From assembly GCA_963980215.1 (NCBI GenBank), contig CAXBYZ010000002.1:1-64000 (forward strand): DNA of 64,000 nt, in the 5' to 3' direction. Shown in pieces: positions 24,533 through 32,838 of this stretch. The notes beneath the pieces were generated by a model that was not told the DNA's origin, did not search any database, and saw only the letters and a list, made by a program, of their open reading frames with translations. The first letter of the stretch is position 1. Every line of letters starts with the position of its first letter. The DNA is from CAXBYZ01 sp963980215 (lineage in GTDB: Bacteria > Patescibacteriota > Microgenomatia > UBA1400 > CG1-02-47-37). The position numbers and the translations under genes were made by a program.

Positions 24533-25046
24533 ATTGCTTCTTTTTTAATTTTTCTTTAAGCATCGAGATTACTAAAATATACTTAGCAAACCCCCTCAAT
24601 AAAGAAGAGTATTTCTGGTTTGGCGCAATCACTTTATCTAGTTTACCCTTTTTTGCCAAATACTCAATCAGGCAATGAAAATCTCCATCTCCTGATACAA
24701 TCACCGCCTTTTGATAATTATCAAACTCAATCATAGCATGTAGCACTAGTTCAGCGTCCACATTGCCTTTAATTTTCACTTTTTTACCTTTACCCTTTCC
24801 ACTAACTACTTCCAGGGTCGGCTTAAAAATGCAAATATAACCAACCGACTGCAAGTAAGTATATAAAGATTGATTCCCCTCTATATACCCAATAAACAAA
24901 TATGTTTTCTTGACCTTGTACTTAGTCCTTAGATACTGCCTAAATCTACCGTAGTCCAATTCCCAACCCTGAGACTTAACCCCCAAGTGTAAATTCTGGG
25001 AATCAATAAAGGCGTAGTTACTTGTATCCTTCAACAATTTTTTCAT
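24531..25046 (-). CDS. NYN domain protein (PIN-like, LabA/DUF88 family)
   Basis: 171 residues. Conserved acidic residues are visible at FIDSQN (near 14), VDAELVLHAM (near 94) and VSGDGDF (near 117), the metal-binding set of NYN nucleases. A Lys/Gly loop (SGKGKGKKVKIKG) precedes the second site. A role in RNA cleavage is likely but the substrate is unknown. It is downstream of the PaaX-like gene. Confidence 0.85.
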   Translation of the reverse strand: MKKLLKDTSNYAFIDSQNLHLGVKSQGWELDYGRFRQYLRTKYKVKKTYLFIGYIEGNQSLYTYLQSVGYICIFKPTLEVVSGKGKGKKVKIKGNVDAELVLHAMIEFDNYQKAVIVSGDGDFHCLIEYLAKKGKLDKVIAPNQKYSSLLRGFAKYILVISMLKEKLKKKQ

Positions 25047-25140
25047 AAACTTTCACTGCCATTTCTACCTTCTCTAGTTTAGCATATTCATTATGCTGAT
25101 CGTACTTCCCCCTTACTCTCTCACTACCCCCGCTCGCAAC
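25018..25140 (-). other. short coding-like frame between PaaX-like and NYN genes
   Basis: An open frame of 40 codons ending in a stop at 25020-25018, containing KYDQHNEYAKLEKVEMAV. It overlaps both neighbours in other frames and has no standard start except an internal ATG 14 codons from its end. It could be a tiny coupled gene or a frameshifted tail of the PaaX-like protein. Confidence 0.3.
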
Positions 25141-25847
25141 ACAAATTTCTTACACTTCTCTGCCGCCCAATCACTTGGTAACAACTCACTTGGTAAAAAC
25201 GGATCTTTGATCACCACGTCCAAGTACTCCGAGTAAATCTTTTTCAAAAACTCCTCCCTTTTTCGTTTATCACTAATTCCAAATCGAGTGCTAAGCTTAT
25301 CTATCAGCTGGTTATACTCCTTACTCACCTTATCCAATCCCCACACCTTACTTGCCAACATCTTTGGGTTGCCCAAGTGCTTCTGTTTAGCTTCCATTAG
25401 TAAAACACTTCCGGATAAACCCTTTACTTGCAAGAAGTTCATAAAACTCTTTGAAAATTCGTAAGGGGAAATATAAGTGCTATCTTGCAATCTACCAAAA
25501 CCTTGCTTCAAAATCTCTTTTCGCAAACTATCCCTACTGCTCCTCTTTCTCTCTGGAATATCAAACATAATCACTCTCCAAAATCCATCCCATTTATCTT
25601 GGTCAATTCCCAGTACCGGATAAAGGCTAAATAGCTCTTTCATCCCGGATCCTGTCAAGCGAAAGTTCATCTGGCCATTAATAATCACTTTTTGGATAAA
25701 CCCGTCTCGGTACATTCGATTGCTAAGATCACGATATTTTTTCTTTGAGTACTTTGGCGGTGTCCATAAAAACAACTTATCTTTATAGCAAGCCCTCGAA
25801 CCCCCGCTCACCGCCAACCCCCACAGTAATCTATCTCTAAGTTTCAT
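25113..25847 (-). CDS. PaaX-like regulator (winged helix plus Cas2-like fold)
   Basis: 244 residues. The N-terminal part (about 25-75, KKYRDLSNRMYRDGFIQKV...FRLTGSG) looks like a winged helix. The middle part (WRVIMFDIPERKRSSRDSL, GFGRLQDSTYISPYE) is the ferredoxin-like region shared by PaaX and Cas2. The C-terminal part is helical. There are no CRISPR genes or arrays nearby, so a transcription-regulator role is preferred over Cas2. The TAGAAT box (25859-25854) ends 6 nt before the ATG. Confidence 0.75.
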   Translation of the reverse strand: MKLRDRLLWGLAVSGGSRACYKDKLFLWTPPKYSKKKYRDLSNRMYRDGFIQKVIINGQMNFRLTGSGMKELFSLYPVLGIDQDKWDGFWRVIMFDIPERKRSSRDSLRKEILKQGFGRLQDSTYISPYEFSKSFMNFLQVKGLSGSVLLMEAKQKHLGNPKMLASKVWGLDKVSKEYNQLIDKLSTRFGISDKRKREEFLKKIYSEYLDVVIKDPFLPSELLPSDWAAEKCKKFVLRAGVVRE

Positions 25848-25881
25848 AAATATATTCTACTCCACCCGCATCAAAATTTCC

Positions 25882-25906
25882 ACATGAAGGTTCGTAACCT
25901 TCATGT
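25882..25906. repeat. GGTTCGTAACC palindrome, intergenic
   Basis: 25 bp identical to the core of the tRNA-spacer copy (9663-9689). It lies between the divergent PaaX-like and radical SAM genes. A second imperfect palindrome (CTCTGGAGTGG and CTCTCCGGAGTGG) follows at about 25920-25953. Confidence 0.9.
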
Positions 25907-25957
25907 AAGAATCTCACTACTCTGGAGTGGCACTTGATGACTCTCCGGAGTGGACTA

Positions 25958-25963
25958 TATACT
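25958..25963 (+). promoter_or_regulatory. -10 box TATACT, leaderless
   Basis: Ends 6 nt before the ATG at 25970 and decides that start over an in-frame ATG at 25934. Confidence 0.55.
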
Positions 25964-25969
25964 ACCCTT

Positions 25970-27400
25970 ATGAAAATAGTCATCGGCTACCCCCCCTTAG
26001 AATCCAAAAAAGGCACCGCCCTTCTTTCTCAAAATCGCCAGTTCCAGTGGTTTTCTTCTCCCACCTACATCTATCCCGTCATTCCCGCCTCAACAGCCAC
26101 TCTTTTAGCAAAAAACGGTCACCAAGTTCTCTGGCTCGACGGCATTGCCGAAAACTGGACCTACCAACAATGGTTAAAACAACTCAAAGACTTCAAACCC
26201 GACCTTTTGTTCATGGAATCCAAAACCCCAGTCATTAAGGCTCACTGGAAAATCATCAAAGATCTCAAACGCAAGGTTCCGAACCTTAAATGTGTCTTGG
26301 TCGGTGACCATGTTACCGCCTTACCCAAAGAGTCCTTCAAACACTCGCCCGTCGACTTTGTTATCTCTGGTGGCAACTACGACCTCGCTTTACTCGATCT
26401 CGTAACCAAACTCAAAAACAAAAAGAAAGTCACTCCAATCACTTATGCCCCTTCAAACTACAACCTCACCAAGCTTCCTTTCATCGATCGAAAGCTAACC
26501 AAGTGGCACCTCTACGCCTCCAAAAACGGTAACTTCAAGTACTTCCCCGGTACCTACACTATGGCCGGTCGGGATTGCTGGTGGCGCCAAAATGGTGGCT
26601 GTACTTTTTGTTCCTGGACCACCTTGTATCCCCAATTTTCCTCCCGCACGCCAACAAATCTCCTAGACGAAATTGGTCAATTGATCAAGATTGGAGTCAA
26701 AGAAGTTTTTGACGACACCGGCACTTTTCCCATCGGTGATTGGTTAACCAAGTTTTGTCAAGGCATGGTCAAACTCGGCTACCACAAACAAATCACTTTC
26801 GGGTGCAACATGCGTTACGGAGTTTTAACCAAAAAAGACTATACATTAATGGCCAAAGCTAACTTTCGCTTCATCCTCTACGGCCTTGAATCGGTAAACC
26901 CCAAAACCATCAAACGTTTAAACAAAGGCACCAAGCCTTCAAAAATCAAAGCCGAGCTTGAAGTTATCAAGCAAGTAAATCAGGAATTAAAAGGTCATCT
27001 AGAACCCCACGTTACTTGCATGATTGGCTATCCATGGGAAAGCTATCAGGACGCCCAAAACACCGTCAACTACACTAAATCTCTCTTCAAAAAAGGCCTC
27101 ATCGACTCTCTCCAAGCCACCATCTGCATTCCCTATCCAGGCACCAAACTCTACAGCCAATGTCAAAAAAATCACTGGCTCAAAACCACCAACTACAACC
27201 ACTACGACATGCGTCAACCAATCATGAAAACCAAGATAAAAAACCAAGACCTACTCAAACTCACCAGAAACATCTACACCTCCTGTCTCACTCCAAAGTT
27301 CATCCTAAAAAAACTTTTTTCTATCAGAAACTTCAACGACCTCAAATGGTTCTACAACGCTAGCTTTAAAGTCCTCGCTCACTTACTAGATTTTTCATGA
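25970..27400 (+). CDS. B12-binding-type radical SAM protein with CX7CX2C cluster motif
   Basis: 476 residues starting MKIVIGYPPLESKKG. Residues 1-150 have a Rossmann-like cobalamin-binding layout (AKNGHQVLWLDG, FKPDLLFMESKT, CVLVGDHVTALP). The radical SAM domain begins near 195 with RDCWWRQNGGCTFCSW, where the cluster cysteines are spaced CX7CX2C instead of CX3CX2C. EVFDDTGTFP, FGCNMRYG, FILYGLESVNP and MIGYPWES are radical SAM barrel motifs. The substrate is unknown; being first in a glycan island suggests a lipid or sugar modification. A palindrome at 26273-26287 is read as KVPNLK. The stop overlaps the next start. Confidence 0.85.
   Translation: MKIVIGYPPLESKKGTALLSQNRQFQWFSSPTYIYPVIPASTATLLAKNGHQVLWLDGIAENWTYQQWLKQLKDFKPDLLFMESKTPVIKAHWKIIKDLKRKVPNLKCVLVGDHVTALPKESFKHSPVDFVISGGNYDLALLDLVTKLKNKKKVTPITYAPSNYNLTKLPFIDRKLTKWHLYASKNGNFKYFPGTYTMAGRDCWWRQNGGCTFCSWTTLYPQFSSRTPTNLLDEIGQLIKIGVKEVFDDTGTFPIGDWLTKFCQGMVKLGYHKQITFGCNMRYGVLTKKDYTLMAKANFRFILYGLESVNPKTIKRLNKGTKPSKIKAELEVIKQVNQELKGHLEPHVTCMIGYPWESYQDAQNTVNYTKSLFKKGLIDSLQATICIPYPGTKLYSQCQKNHWLKTTNYNHYDMRQPIMKTKIKNQDLLKLTRNIYTSCLTPKFILKKLFSIRNFNDLKWFYNASFKVLAHLLDFS
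26273..26287. repeat. GGTTCCGAACC palindrome in radical SAM gene
   Basis: 7-nt arms (AAGGTTC) and a 1-nt centre. Translated KVPNLK. Confidence 0.75.
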
Positions 27401-28212
27401 CTCACTCCATTGCCACTATTATCAATTTTTGTAGTAACGACAAACTTTTTATCCACCACACTATCAACCAAGTTAAAAAATTCTCAAGCCAAATAATTAT
27501 TCCTTACTGCGACCACTTCTACGACGGCACTCCTGAAGATCAAAGCTTAATCTCTAAAACCATTGCAAAACACCCCACAGTTAAATTCATCCCCTTTCAA
27601 TACGACCCCAATGCCACCAAAACTTTATGGCGCGGTTGGCAATTTATCTTACGCCGCCTCACCAAAACCCAAGTCTGGGGACCCCAACACTGGATCTGTC
27701 ATGCCCGTTTACTAGGAACTACTTACCTCAAAAAAAACATCAAATACGTCCTCTTTTTAGACGCCGACGAAGTCCCCGATGGCAAACGCTTTAAAGGTTG
27801 GCTAGACACCAAAAACTACCAAAAATATAATGCCATAAAGTCTGCTAATTACTGGTACTTTAGATCACCCAAACACCAAGCCACTACCTTTGAAGACTCA
27901 AGCTTATTAGTCAAAAGAACTTCTTTAACTCAAGCCGTCTTCATGGATCACGATGAACGAAACGCTACCTACAACTCCATCCCTCACCCCAAAAAAAGAA
28001 TGGTTTTAGGTTTAGACAGTAAACCCATGATCCACCACTACGGCTGGGCTAAACCCAAAGCCAATCTCCTTAAAAAAGTCAAAACCTGGGGGCACTCCAA
28101 AGACCGAAATTGGACCAAGTTAATCGAAAAAGAGTTTCAAAAACCTTTCTCCGGCACAGACTTTATCTACCACCGTCGCTTCACCACCGTCAAACCTTTC
28201 CTTCACTTGTAA
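27397..28212 (+). CDS. glycosyltransferase-like protein
   Basis: 271 residues. YVLFLDADEVPDGKRFKGWL near 128-147 has the DxD-type metal/sugar-nucleotide site. The N-terminus (SIATIINFCSNDKLFI) and a later HHYGWAKPK segment resemble GT2-like proteins of CPR glycan loci. The acceptor is unknown. It starts inside the radical SAM stop (ATGA), so it is coupled. Its own TAA stop (28210-28212) is part of the palindrome that precedes the transposase. Confidence 0.7.
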   Translation: MTHSIATIINFCSNDKLFIHHTINQVKKFSSQIIIPYCDHFYDGTPEDQSLISKTIAKHPTVKFIPFQYDPNATKTLWRGWQFILRRLTKTQVWGPQHWICHARLLGTTYLKKNIKYVLFLDADEVPDGKRFKGWLDTKNYQKYNAIKSANYWYFRSPKHQATTFEDSSLLVKRTSLTQAVFMDHDERNATYNSIPHPKKRMVLGLDSKPMIHHYGWAKPKANLLKKVKTWGHSKDRNWTKLIEKEFQKPFSGTDFIYHRRFTTVKPFLHL

Positions 28213-28233
28213 CAAAGGACAGTCCTTTGTTAC
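28209..28233. repeat. left palindrome flanking the RAYT gene
   Basis: Arms GTAACAAAGGAC around A; pairing extends to 29 bp (28207-28235). It is identical over 25 bp to the right copy. It contributes the stop codon of the upstream gene. Confidence 0.95.
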
Positions 28234-28242
28234 AATAATAAT

Positions 28243-28893
28243 ATGCCTTCCAAAAACGAACTTAAACAATACCTAAAAAATGGTTACTATCATATATACA
28301 ATCGTGGGGTTGATAAAAGAATCATTTATAAAGATGAGCAAGACTACGGTGTCTTTTTAAACTTCCTAAAATATTACCTATCTTCCCTTCCAAAACTAAA
28401 TCCACTTAGAAAAATAACAATTAGAGAAAGTAAAACGTATCAAATTAGCGATTACAAATGCAAAAACTATCACCAAGCCGTCACTTTACTCGCCTACTGC
28501 CTAATGCCCAACCACTTTCATTTACTCATCAAACAAACTGAATCCAGAAATATTGAATCTTTCATGAAATCTATTGGCACCAGATACTCAATGTACTTTA
28601 ACAAACGCTATCAAAGATCTGGCCACCTCTTCCAGGGTAGATACAATGCCGTCTTGGTTGATTCCGACGAACAACTCATTCATCTTTCTCGCTACATTCA
28701 TTTAAATCCCTCTCCAAATCTTTTTAAGCAGCCTTCTAGCTATCCTGATTATCTCAACCAAAAAAACACCCCATGGCTTCAGAAGCAAGATGTCACTCAA
28801 CACTTCAAAAATTCACTTGCTTACAAAAAATTCGTCCAAACTCCCGACCAATCCGCCCTCTCAATCCTCTCCAAACTCACCCTAGATTCGTAA
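28243..28893 (+). CDS. REP-associated tyrosine transposase (Y1/IS200-like, RAYT)
   Basis: 216 residues of the Y1_Tnp superfamily. It shows YYHIYNRGVDKRIIY at the N-terminus, the HUH motif in MPNHFHLLIKQ (about 87-97), a following helix with conserved aromatics (YSMYFNKRYQRSGHLFQGRY) and YIHLNPSP. Single-copy RAYTs recognise and move short palindromic REP sequences in other bacteria. Here the gene is bracketed by two identical palindromes whose relatives occur across the window. The catalytic Tyr is probably in the segment RYSMYFNKRY or after it; I cannot fix it. The ATG at 28243 follows an AT-rich stretch without a ribosome binding site. Confidence 0.92.
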   Translation: MPSKNELKQYLKNGYYHIYNRGVDKRIIYKDEQDYGVFLNFLKYYLSSLPKLNPLRKITIRESKTYQISDYKCKNYHQAVTLLAYCLMPNHFHLLIKQTESRNIESFMKSIGTRYSMYFNKRYQRSGHLFQGRYNAVLVDSDEQLIHLSRYIHLNPSPNLFKQPSSYPDYLNQKNTPWLQKQDVTQHFKNSLAYKKFVQTPDQSALSILSKLTLDS

Positions 28894-28914
28894 CAAAGGA
28901 CAGTCCTTTGTTAC
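28890..28914. repeat. right palindrome flanking the RAYT gene
   Basis: Identical to 28209-28233. It supplies the TAA stop of the transposase (28891-28893) and, on the other strand, the TAA stop of the glycosyltransferase-methyltransferase (28913-28911). Confidence 0.95.
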
Positions 28915-30353
28915 ACTTTTATCAAATATACCCTCATCATCTCGTCATTAAAACCAAAAATCGATAATAATTTCAACCACGGCCACAACAACACTCCTAC
29001 AAAAACTTGCCCCACCCCTCTTCCTAGTTTAGCCGTGATGTTATGGAAAAAAACTTGATGCCAAACCAAACCTTTTCTAATCACCTTGTACCCCGCTTTA
29101 TTTATCACCTTTAAAAACTCATCTTTCGTCCAAAAATTCACATGAGTCTTGTCCCAATAAGCAAGGTAATCTTTTTTCAACCACTTTTCTGACAAATTCC
29201 CGGTTAACGGCACTTCCAAAACCAAAACTCCACCTGGTTTCAACCATTTTTTAATCCGCTTCAACTGCTTGACCGGATCTTTAATATGTTCCAACACATG
29301 ATACATACTTATTACCTCATATTTTCTATTTGCCTCATATGCTTCAATCTTTTCCCCTTTTTTCTCATCTATTCCCATCGCCTTGATTCCCCACTCATTA
29401 GCCATCTTTACCAACTTGCCATCCCCACACCCCAAATCCAACCACTGAATACTTTTTTTCTTTACCACTTGCCTAGCTTCTCTCAACCTCATCCTCACAA
29501 ACACCTCCCCCATCAACCAATCCAAGCTCATCAACATCGCTTTTACACTCATCTTTAATCTTCCCGAAACCAAACTCACTCCAACCAACAATCCCCACCT
29601 CAACCATCTCTCTCCTCCTGAAAAATTCTTTAAAACCGTCACCAATCGATTTCGTCGATAATAAAAGACCACCTCATCGCTAGCCACATTTTGATTAAAA
29701 CTCAAAGACCCTTTGTGCTCAATCACACTCTTCATCACCCCCACAGCCGACCCTCCTAACCTTTTTGCCCTCAACTGCAAATCTACATCTTCGTAAAAAT
29801 ACTTGTACCACTCGTCAAAACCACCAAGATCAAAAAACCACTCTTTATTCACCATCAAGCAAGTACCATTGGCATACTCTCCTCTGATTATCTCTCCAAA
29901 CTGCCCCCTATCTTCCTGCCCTCTTCCTACCGCTACCCCAAATCCTGGCCACAAATACTTCCCCGCTACGCAATCAATTTTACTGCTTTTGTATGTCAAA
30001 ATCTTTGGTTGCAACATCAACTTTTTATTTCCCTCAGCCTGACCCCACAACTCCTTTAACCAGCTTTTTTGGACCACCGTGTCTGAGTTCAAAAACACTA
30101 GCCACTCACCCTTTGCCTCTCTAGCCCCCAAGTTACTCCCCCCTGCAAAAAACTTATTTTCGCAACTCACCACTATCCGCACTTTTTTACTCCCCCCATA
30201 TTTTTTCTTTAACAACCCCAAGCTCCCATCACTAGACCCATTCTCCACCACCACCACTTCAAAACTCACCTCCACACTCTTCAATACCGAATCGACACAC
30301 TCCCTGATATATTTCTCGCCGTTATAGTTAACTATGACTACGCTTATCTTCAT
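28911..30353 (-). CDS. GT2 glycosyltransferase fused to SAM methyltransferase
   Basis: 480 residues. Residues 1-240 are a GT-A family 2 domain (VVIVNYNGEKYI, VVVVENGSSDGS, WLVFLNSDTVV as the DxD-like site, GGFDEWYKYFYEDVDLQLR). A hydrophobic linker near 245-290 may be membrane-associated. Residues 300-480 are a class I methyltransferase (WLDLGCGDGKLVKMA, MGIDEKKG, ISMYHVLEHIKDPV, LKPGGVLVLEVP). It probably adds and methylates or caps a sugar of the surface glycan. Its start overlaps the stop of the upstream methyltransferase by 4 bp. Confidence 0.88.
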   Translation of the reverse strand: MKISVVIVNYNGEKYIRECVDSVLKSVEVSFEVVVVENGSSDGSLGLLKKKYGGSKKVRIVVSCENKFFAGGSNLGAREAKGEWLVFLNSDTVVQKSWLKELWGQAEGNKKLMLQPKILTYKSSKIDCVAGKYLWPGFGVAVGRGQEDRGQFGEIIRGEYANGTCLMVNKEWFFDLGGFDEWYKYFYEDVDLQLRAKRLGGSAVGVMKSVIEHKGSLSFNQNVASDEVVFYYRRNRLVTVLKNFSGGERWLRWGLLVGVSLVSGRLKMSVKAMLMSLDWLMGEVFVRMRLREARQVVKKKSIQWLDLGCGDGKLVKMANEWGIKAMGIDEKKGEKIEAYEANRKYEVISMYHVLEHIKDPVKQLKRIKKWLKPGGVLVLEVPLTGNLSEKWLKKDYLAYWDKTHVNFWTKDEFLKVINKAGYKVIRKGLVWHQVFFHNITAKLGRGVGQVFVGVLLWPWLKLLSIFGFNDEMMRVYLIKV

Positions 30354-31030
30354 AATTTTCTTACCTTAATAGCTAAAGCAGCTCCGCTTTTTAATCTCAT
30401 AAATTTTCTCTTCTCTACCTTAAAAGAAATTCCCAACTTATTCAACCACAAGCACTTATGCCACTCACCAATCGTCTTTGTATCCAAGTAATAATAACTA
30501 TCTACCAACTTCAATCCGAACTTTTTCAACAAACTCACCCACTTTTCTCTCGAGTACAAATGATAGTGATTATATTTTTTATTAAACAAAAAGCCATATA
30601 ATTTTCCCCAACCAATATATGAGATTAACTGATCACTCGGCATGGTGGCTACCAATAAACCACCCGGCTTTAACACCCGGCTCACCTCTCTTAGCACTCT
30701 TTCCAACTTACTGATATGCTCCAAGACACTATTACTAAACATCACCTCAAACTCACCGTCAGCAAATGGCATCTCTCCAGCATCAGCCAACACCACTTCT
30801 TTATACACCCCGCTCTTCCTGGCTTTCCTCACCATCCCTTCATCATTATCAAGCCCTGTAACAAAGGACTGTCCTTTGTTACACTTTCCACCAAACACTT
30901 CCTTAGCAATCTCACCCTCGCCACACCCCAAATCAAGAACTTTTTTACCAATAAAGTCTTTCCCCCACTCTTGTTTCACCAGCCCCACCTCAATTTCTCT
31001 CCAAATATTTGTTACTTGATCAAACTTCAT
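30350..31030 (-). CDS. class I SAM-dependent methyltransferase
   Basis: 226 residues starting MKFDQVTNIWREIEVGL. Motif I is VLDLGCGEGEIAKEVF, followed by VTGLDNDEGM, MFSNSVLEHISKL and LKPGGLLVATMPSD. A palindromic element (30857-30883) inserts KCNKGQSFVT exactly between motif I and the second strand, a surface loop of the fold. ATG 31030 is chosen because it directly follows the upstream stop; an in-frame ATG further upstream would lie inside that gene. Confidence 0.87.
   Translation of the reverse strand: MKFDQVTNIWREIEVGLVKQEWGKDFIGKKVLDLGCGEGEIAKEVFGGKCNKGQSFVTGLDNDEGMVRKARKSGVYKEVVLADAGEMPFADGEFEVMFSNSVLEHISKLERVLREVSRVLKPGGLLVATMPSDQLISYIGWGKLYGFLFNKKYNHYHLYSREKWVSLLKKFGLKLVDSYYYLDTKTIGEWHKCLWLNKLGISFKVEKRKFMRLKSGAALAIKVRKL
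30857..30883. repeat. GTAACAAAGGAC palindrome in methyltransferase gene
   Basis: 13-nt arms (TGTAACAAAGGAC) and a 1-nt centre. Translated CNKGQSFVT. Confidence 0.92.
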
Positions 31031-31031
31031 A

Positions 31032-32084
31032 TTAAAATGGTTTCCCGGTAATATATGCCAAAGCCTTCCCAGCATACCAACTAACCCCTCTTTTCACCAA
31101 CACTTTATCCATCCAGTTGTCATCACTCATCAAATGCTTCTTAACCCATCTTCTTTTCCGCCACAACTTACCCAAATTACCAATCCACCAACCCGTTGCT
31201 CTTTCAATAGCCCACACATGATTGATTTTACCTTTAATTAAAAACAAAAACTCCAGCCCCACCCAACCCACCGCTACACCAACCAACATTTGCCACTTTT
31301 TTAAACCCTCCCCATTCTTAAACACCGTCATCGCTTGGTTTCTACACGCCAAGTACACCTGCTGATAATCCGTCTCTCTGGGGATCGGCTTAAGTTTGGT
31401 TCCATAAGCATGCTCCACTACCCCCATCCACAAAAACCTTACCTCATATCCACTCTTCCACACTCTCCAAAACAAATCCGGCTCCTCCCAATAGTACACA
31501 TAATCCTCATCCAAACCTCCAACTTTATAAAACACATCTTTTCGCACCACCATGCCCGCTCCCTTGCCAGAAAAAATTGCATCATCGCTATCAAACTGCC
31601 CCTCATCTTTTGCCTCTCTGGCTCTCTCCACCAAAAACCCATTTAAAGTCACCAACTCCCCCGCACTATCATACTTTTTACTTCCAATCCGTAGTAACTT
31701 CAACTGTCCCGCTCCAACCCTGGGATGTCTATCTAAATACTTCACCACTCTATCCAAGCCCTCTCCCAACTTAGTATCATTATCCAAAAAGACCAAGTAC
31801 TTTCCCCTGGCCACTCTAGCCCCAACATTCCTAGCTTTACTCGGATTACCTTCCTGAATCTGTAGCAACTTAACAGGTTTATTCTTTAACCATCTCCTTA
31901 CTCTATCTGCTTTATCAAAATCCAACCCATTATTAATCACAATTATTTCTGCTTTTTCCACCTCCGAGGTGGTGTTGCGCCTGTGGCACACCTCGGAGGT
32001 GTGGTTAAGCACAGATTTCACCGTCTCTTTGAATAACGAGTCCCAGCGATGATTGGCAATAATTATCGACACCCTTACAACCAT
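31032..32084 (-). CDS. GT2 glycosyltransferase
   Basis: 350 residues from MVVRVSIIIANHRWDSLFKE. GT-A motifs are IIVINNGLDFD, KYLVFLDNDTKL and GGLDEDYVYYWEEPDLFWR. A C-terminal hydrophobic stretch (VGVAVGWVGLEFLFLI) suggests membrane association. A family C palindromic element (31958-32004) adds about 15 residues (HTSEVCHRRNTTSEV) between the first helix and second strand of the Rossmann half. It overlaps the upstream gene by 10 bp and belongs to the 32806-28911 operon. Confidence 0.87.
   Translation of the reverse strand: MVVRVSIIIANHRWDSLFKETVKSVLNHTSEVCHRRNTTSEVEKAEIIVINNGLDFDKADRVRRWLKNKPVKLLQIQEGNPSKARNVGARVARGKYLVFLDNDTKLGEGLDRVVKYLDRHPRVGAGQLKLLRIGSKKYDSAGELVTLNGFLVERAREAKDEGQFDSDDAIFSGKGAGMVVRKDVFYKVGGLDEDYVYYWEEPDLFWRVWKSGYEVRFLWMGVVEHAYGTKLKPIPRETDYQQVYLACRNQAMTVFKNGEGLKKWQMLVGVAVGWVGLEFLFLIKGKINHVWAIERATGWWIGNLGKLWRKRRWVKKHLMSDDNWMDKVLVKRGVSWYAGKALAYITGKPF
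31958..32004. repeat. family C palindromic element in GT gene
   Basis: Two arms of the type CCACCTCCGAGGTGG and CACACCTCGGAGGTGTG around the core TTGCGCCTG. About 40 of 46 positions match the argS copy. Confidence 0.85.
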
Positions 32085-32806
32085 CTTCGTCTCCACTTTA
32101 AATAATTTCTCACTCTCTCCAAAATCTTTCGTCGATCCACATAAACTCCACCCTGACTAACCTCATGTCTCAAACGAACCCCCCGACTCCACACTAACCT
32201 AATCCCAAGCTCCTTTACCCTCATCGCCAAATCCAGTTCACACCACTCGGCCGTACCCTTATAACCCTTATCAAAGCCACCCACTCTCTTTACCAACTCC
32301 CGCCTCAAACACATATTACACGCCTCCAAGTAATCCACTTCCCACAAACCCTTCAACTTCAAACAACTCTTAAAGTTTGATCCCGGCGACCACCAACCAT
32401 TACTATAAATTCTCCCCACATCACTTGGTCGACCTTGCAAAACCCACTTAACCCACACTTTAGCCAAAAAGTCATCCCGACCATACCACCAAAACACCAA
32501 CCGATTATTCAGTAACTTCTCCGGCACCAGAGTCGGCCCGGAGACTCCCCCCACCTTCGGATCTTCATCAAAAATCTTCACCAAATTCTTAGCCCAATTT
32601 TTACTCAAAACCACATCGTCATCAATCCATGCCACCAACTCCCCCTTGGCTCGCCGCCACCCCAAATCCCGGGCTCTTGCCAGCGGCCTTTCTTTGACTA
32701 CCACCAACTCCCAGTCAGAAAAACTCTGAGCCTCTAAACTTTTAACCGTTTTTTTTAAACTCTCCGGCCGCCCCCCCGAACAAATAATTACAGACAACTT
32801 GACCAT
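32075..32806 (-). CDS. GT2 glycosyltransferase
   Basis: 243 residues starting MVKLSVIICSGGRPESLKKT. It has WELVVVKERPLARARDLGW, ELVAWIDDDVVLSKNW (the Asp-rich site) and GGFDKGYKGTAEWCELDLAM, a normal GT-A family 2 layout. It heads the minus-strand glycan operon. ATG 32806 is preferred over 32815 because the TATAAA box (32821-32816) abuts the latter. Confidence 0.87.
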   Translation of the reverse strand: MVKLSVIICSGGRPESLKKTVKSLEAQSFSDWELVVVKERPLARARDLGWRRAKGELVAWIDDDVVLSKNWAKNLVKIFDEDPKVGGVSGPTLVPEKLLNNRLVFWWYGRDDFLAKVWVKWVLQGRPSDVGRIYSNGWWSPGSNFKSCLKLKGLWEVDYLEACNMCLRRELVKRVGGFDKGYKGTAEWCELDLAMRVKELGIRLVWSRGVRLRHEVSQGGVYVDRRKILERVRNYLKWRRRWL

Positions 32807-32815
32807 AATCTCCAT

Positions 32816-32823
32816 TTTATACT
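32816..32823. promoter_or_regulatory. shared divergent promoter
   Basis: TATAAA (32821-32816) on the minus strand ends 9 nt before the ATG at 32806. TATACT (32818-32823) on the + strand lies 15 nt before the ATG at 32839. Confidence 0.5.
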
Positions 32824-32838
32824 AAACTGGTTATTAGC

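Noticed and set aside
28207..28914. Complete IS200/IS605 element with its own ends
   Set aside because: The flanking sequences are perfect palindromes shared with many non-transposase sites, not distinct left and right ends. A RAYT with REP-type palindromes fits better.
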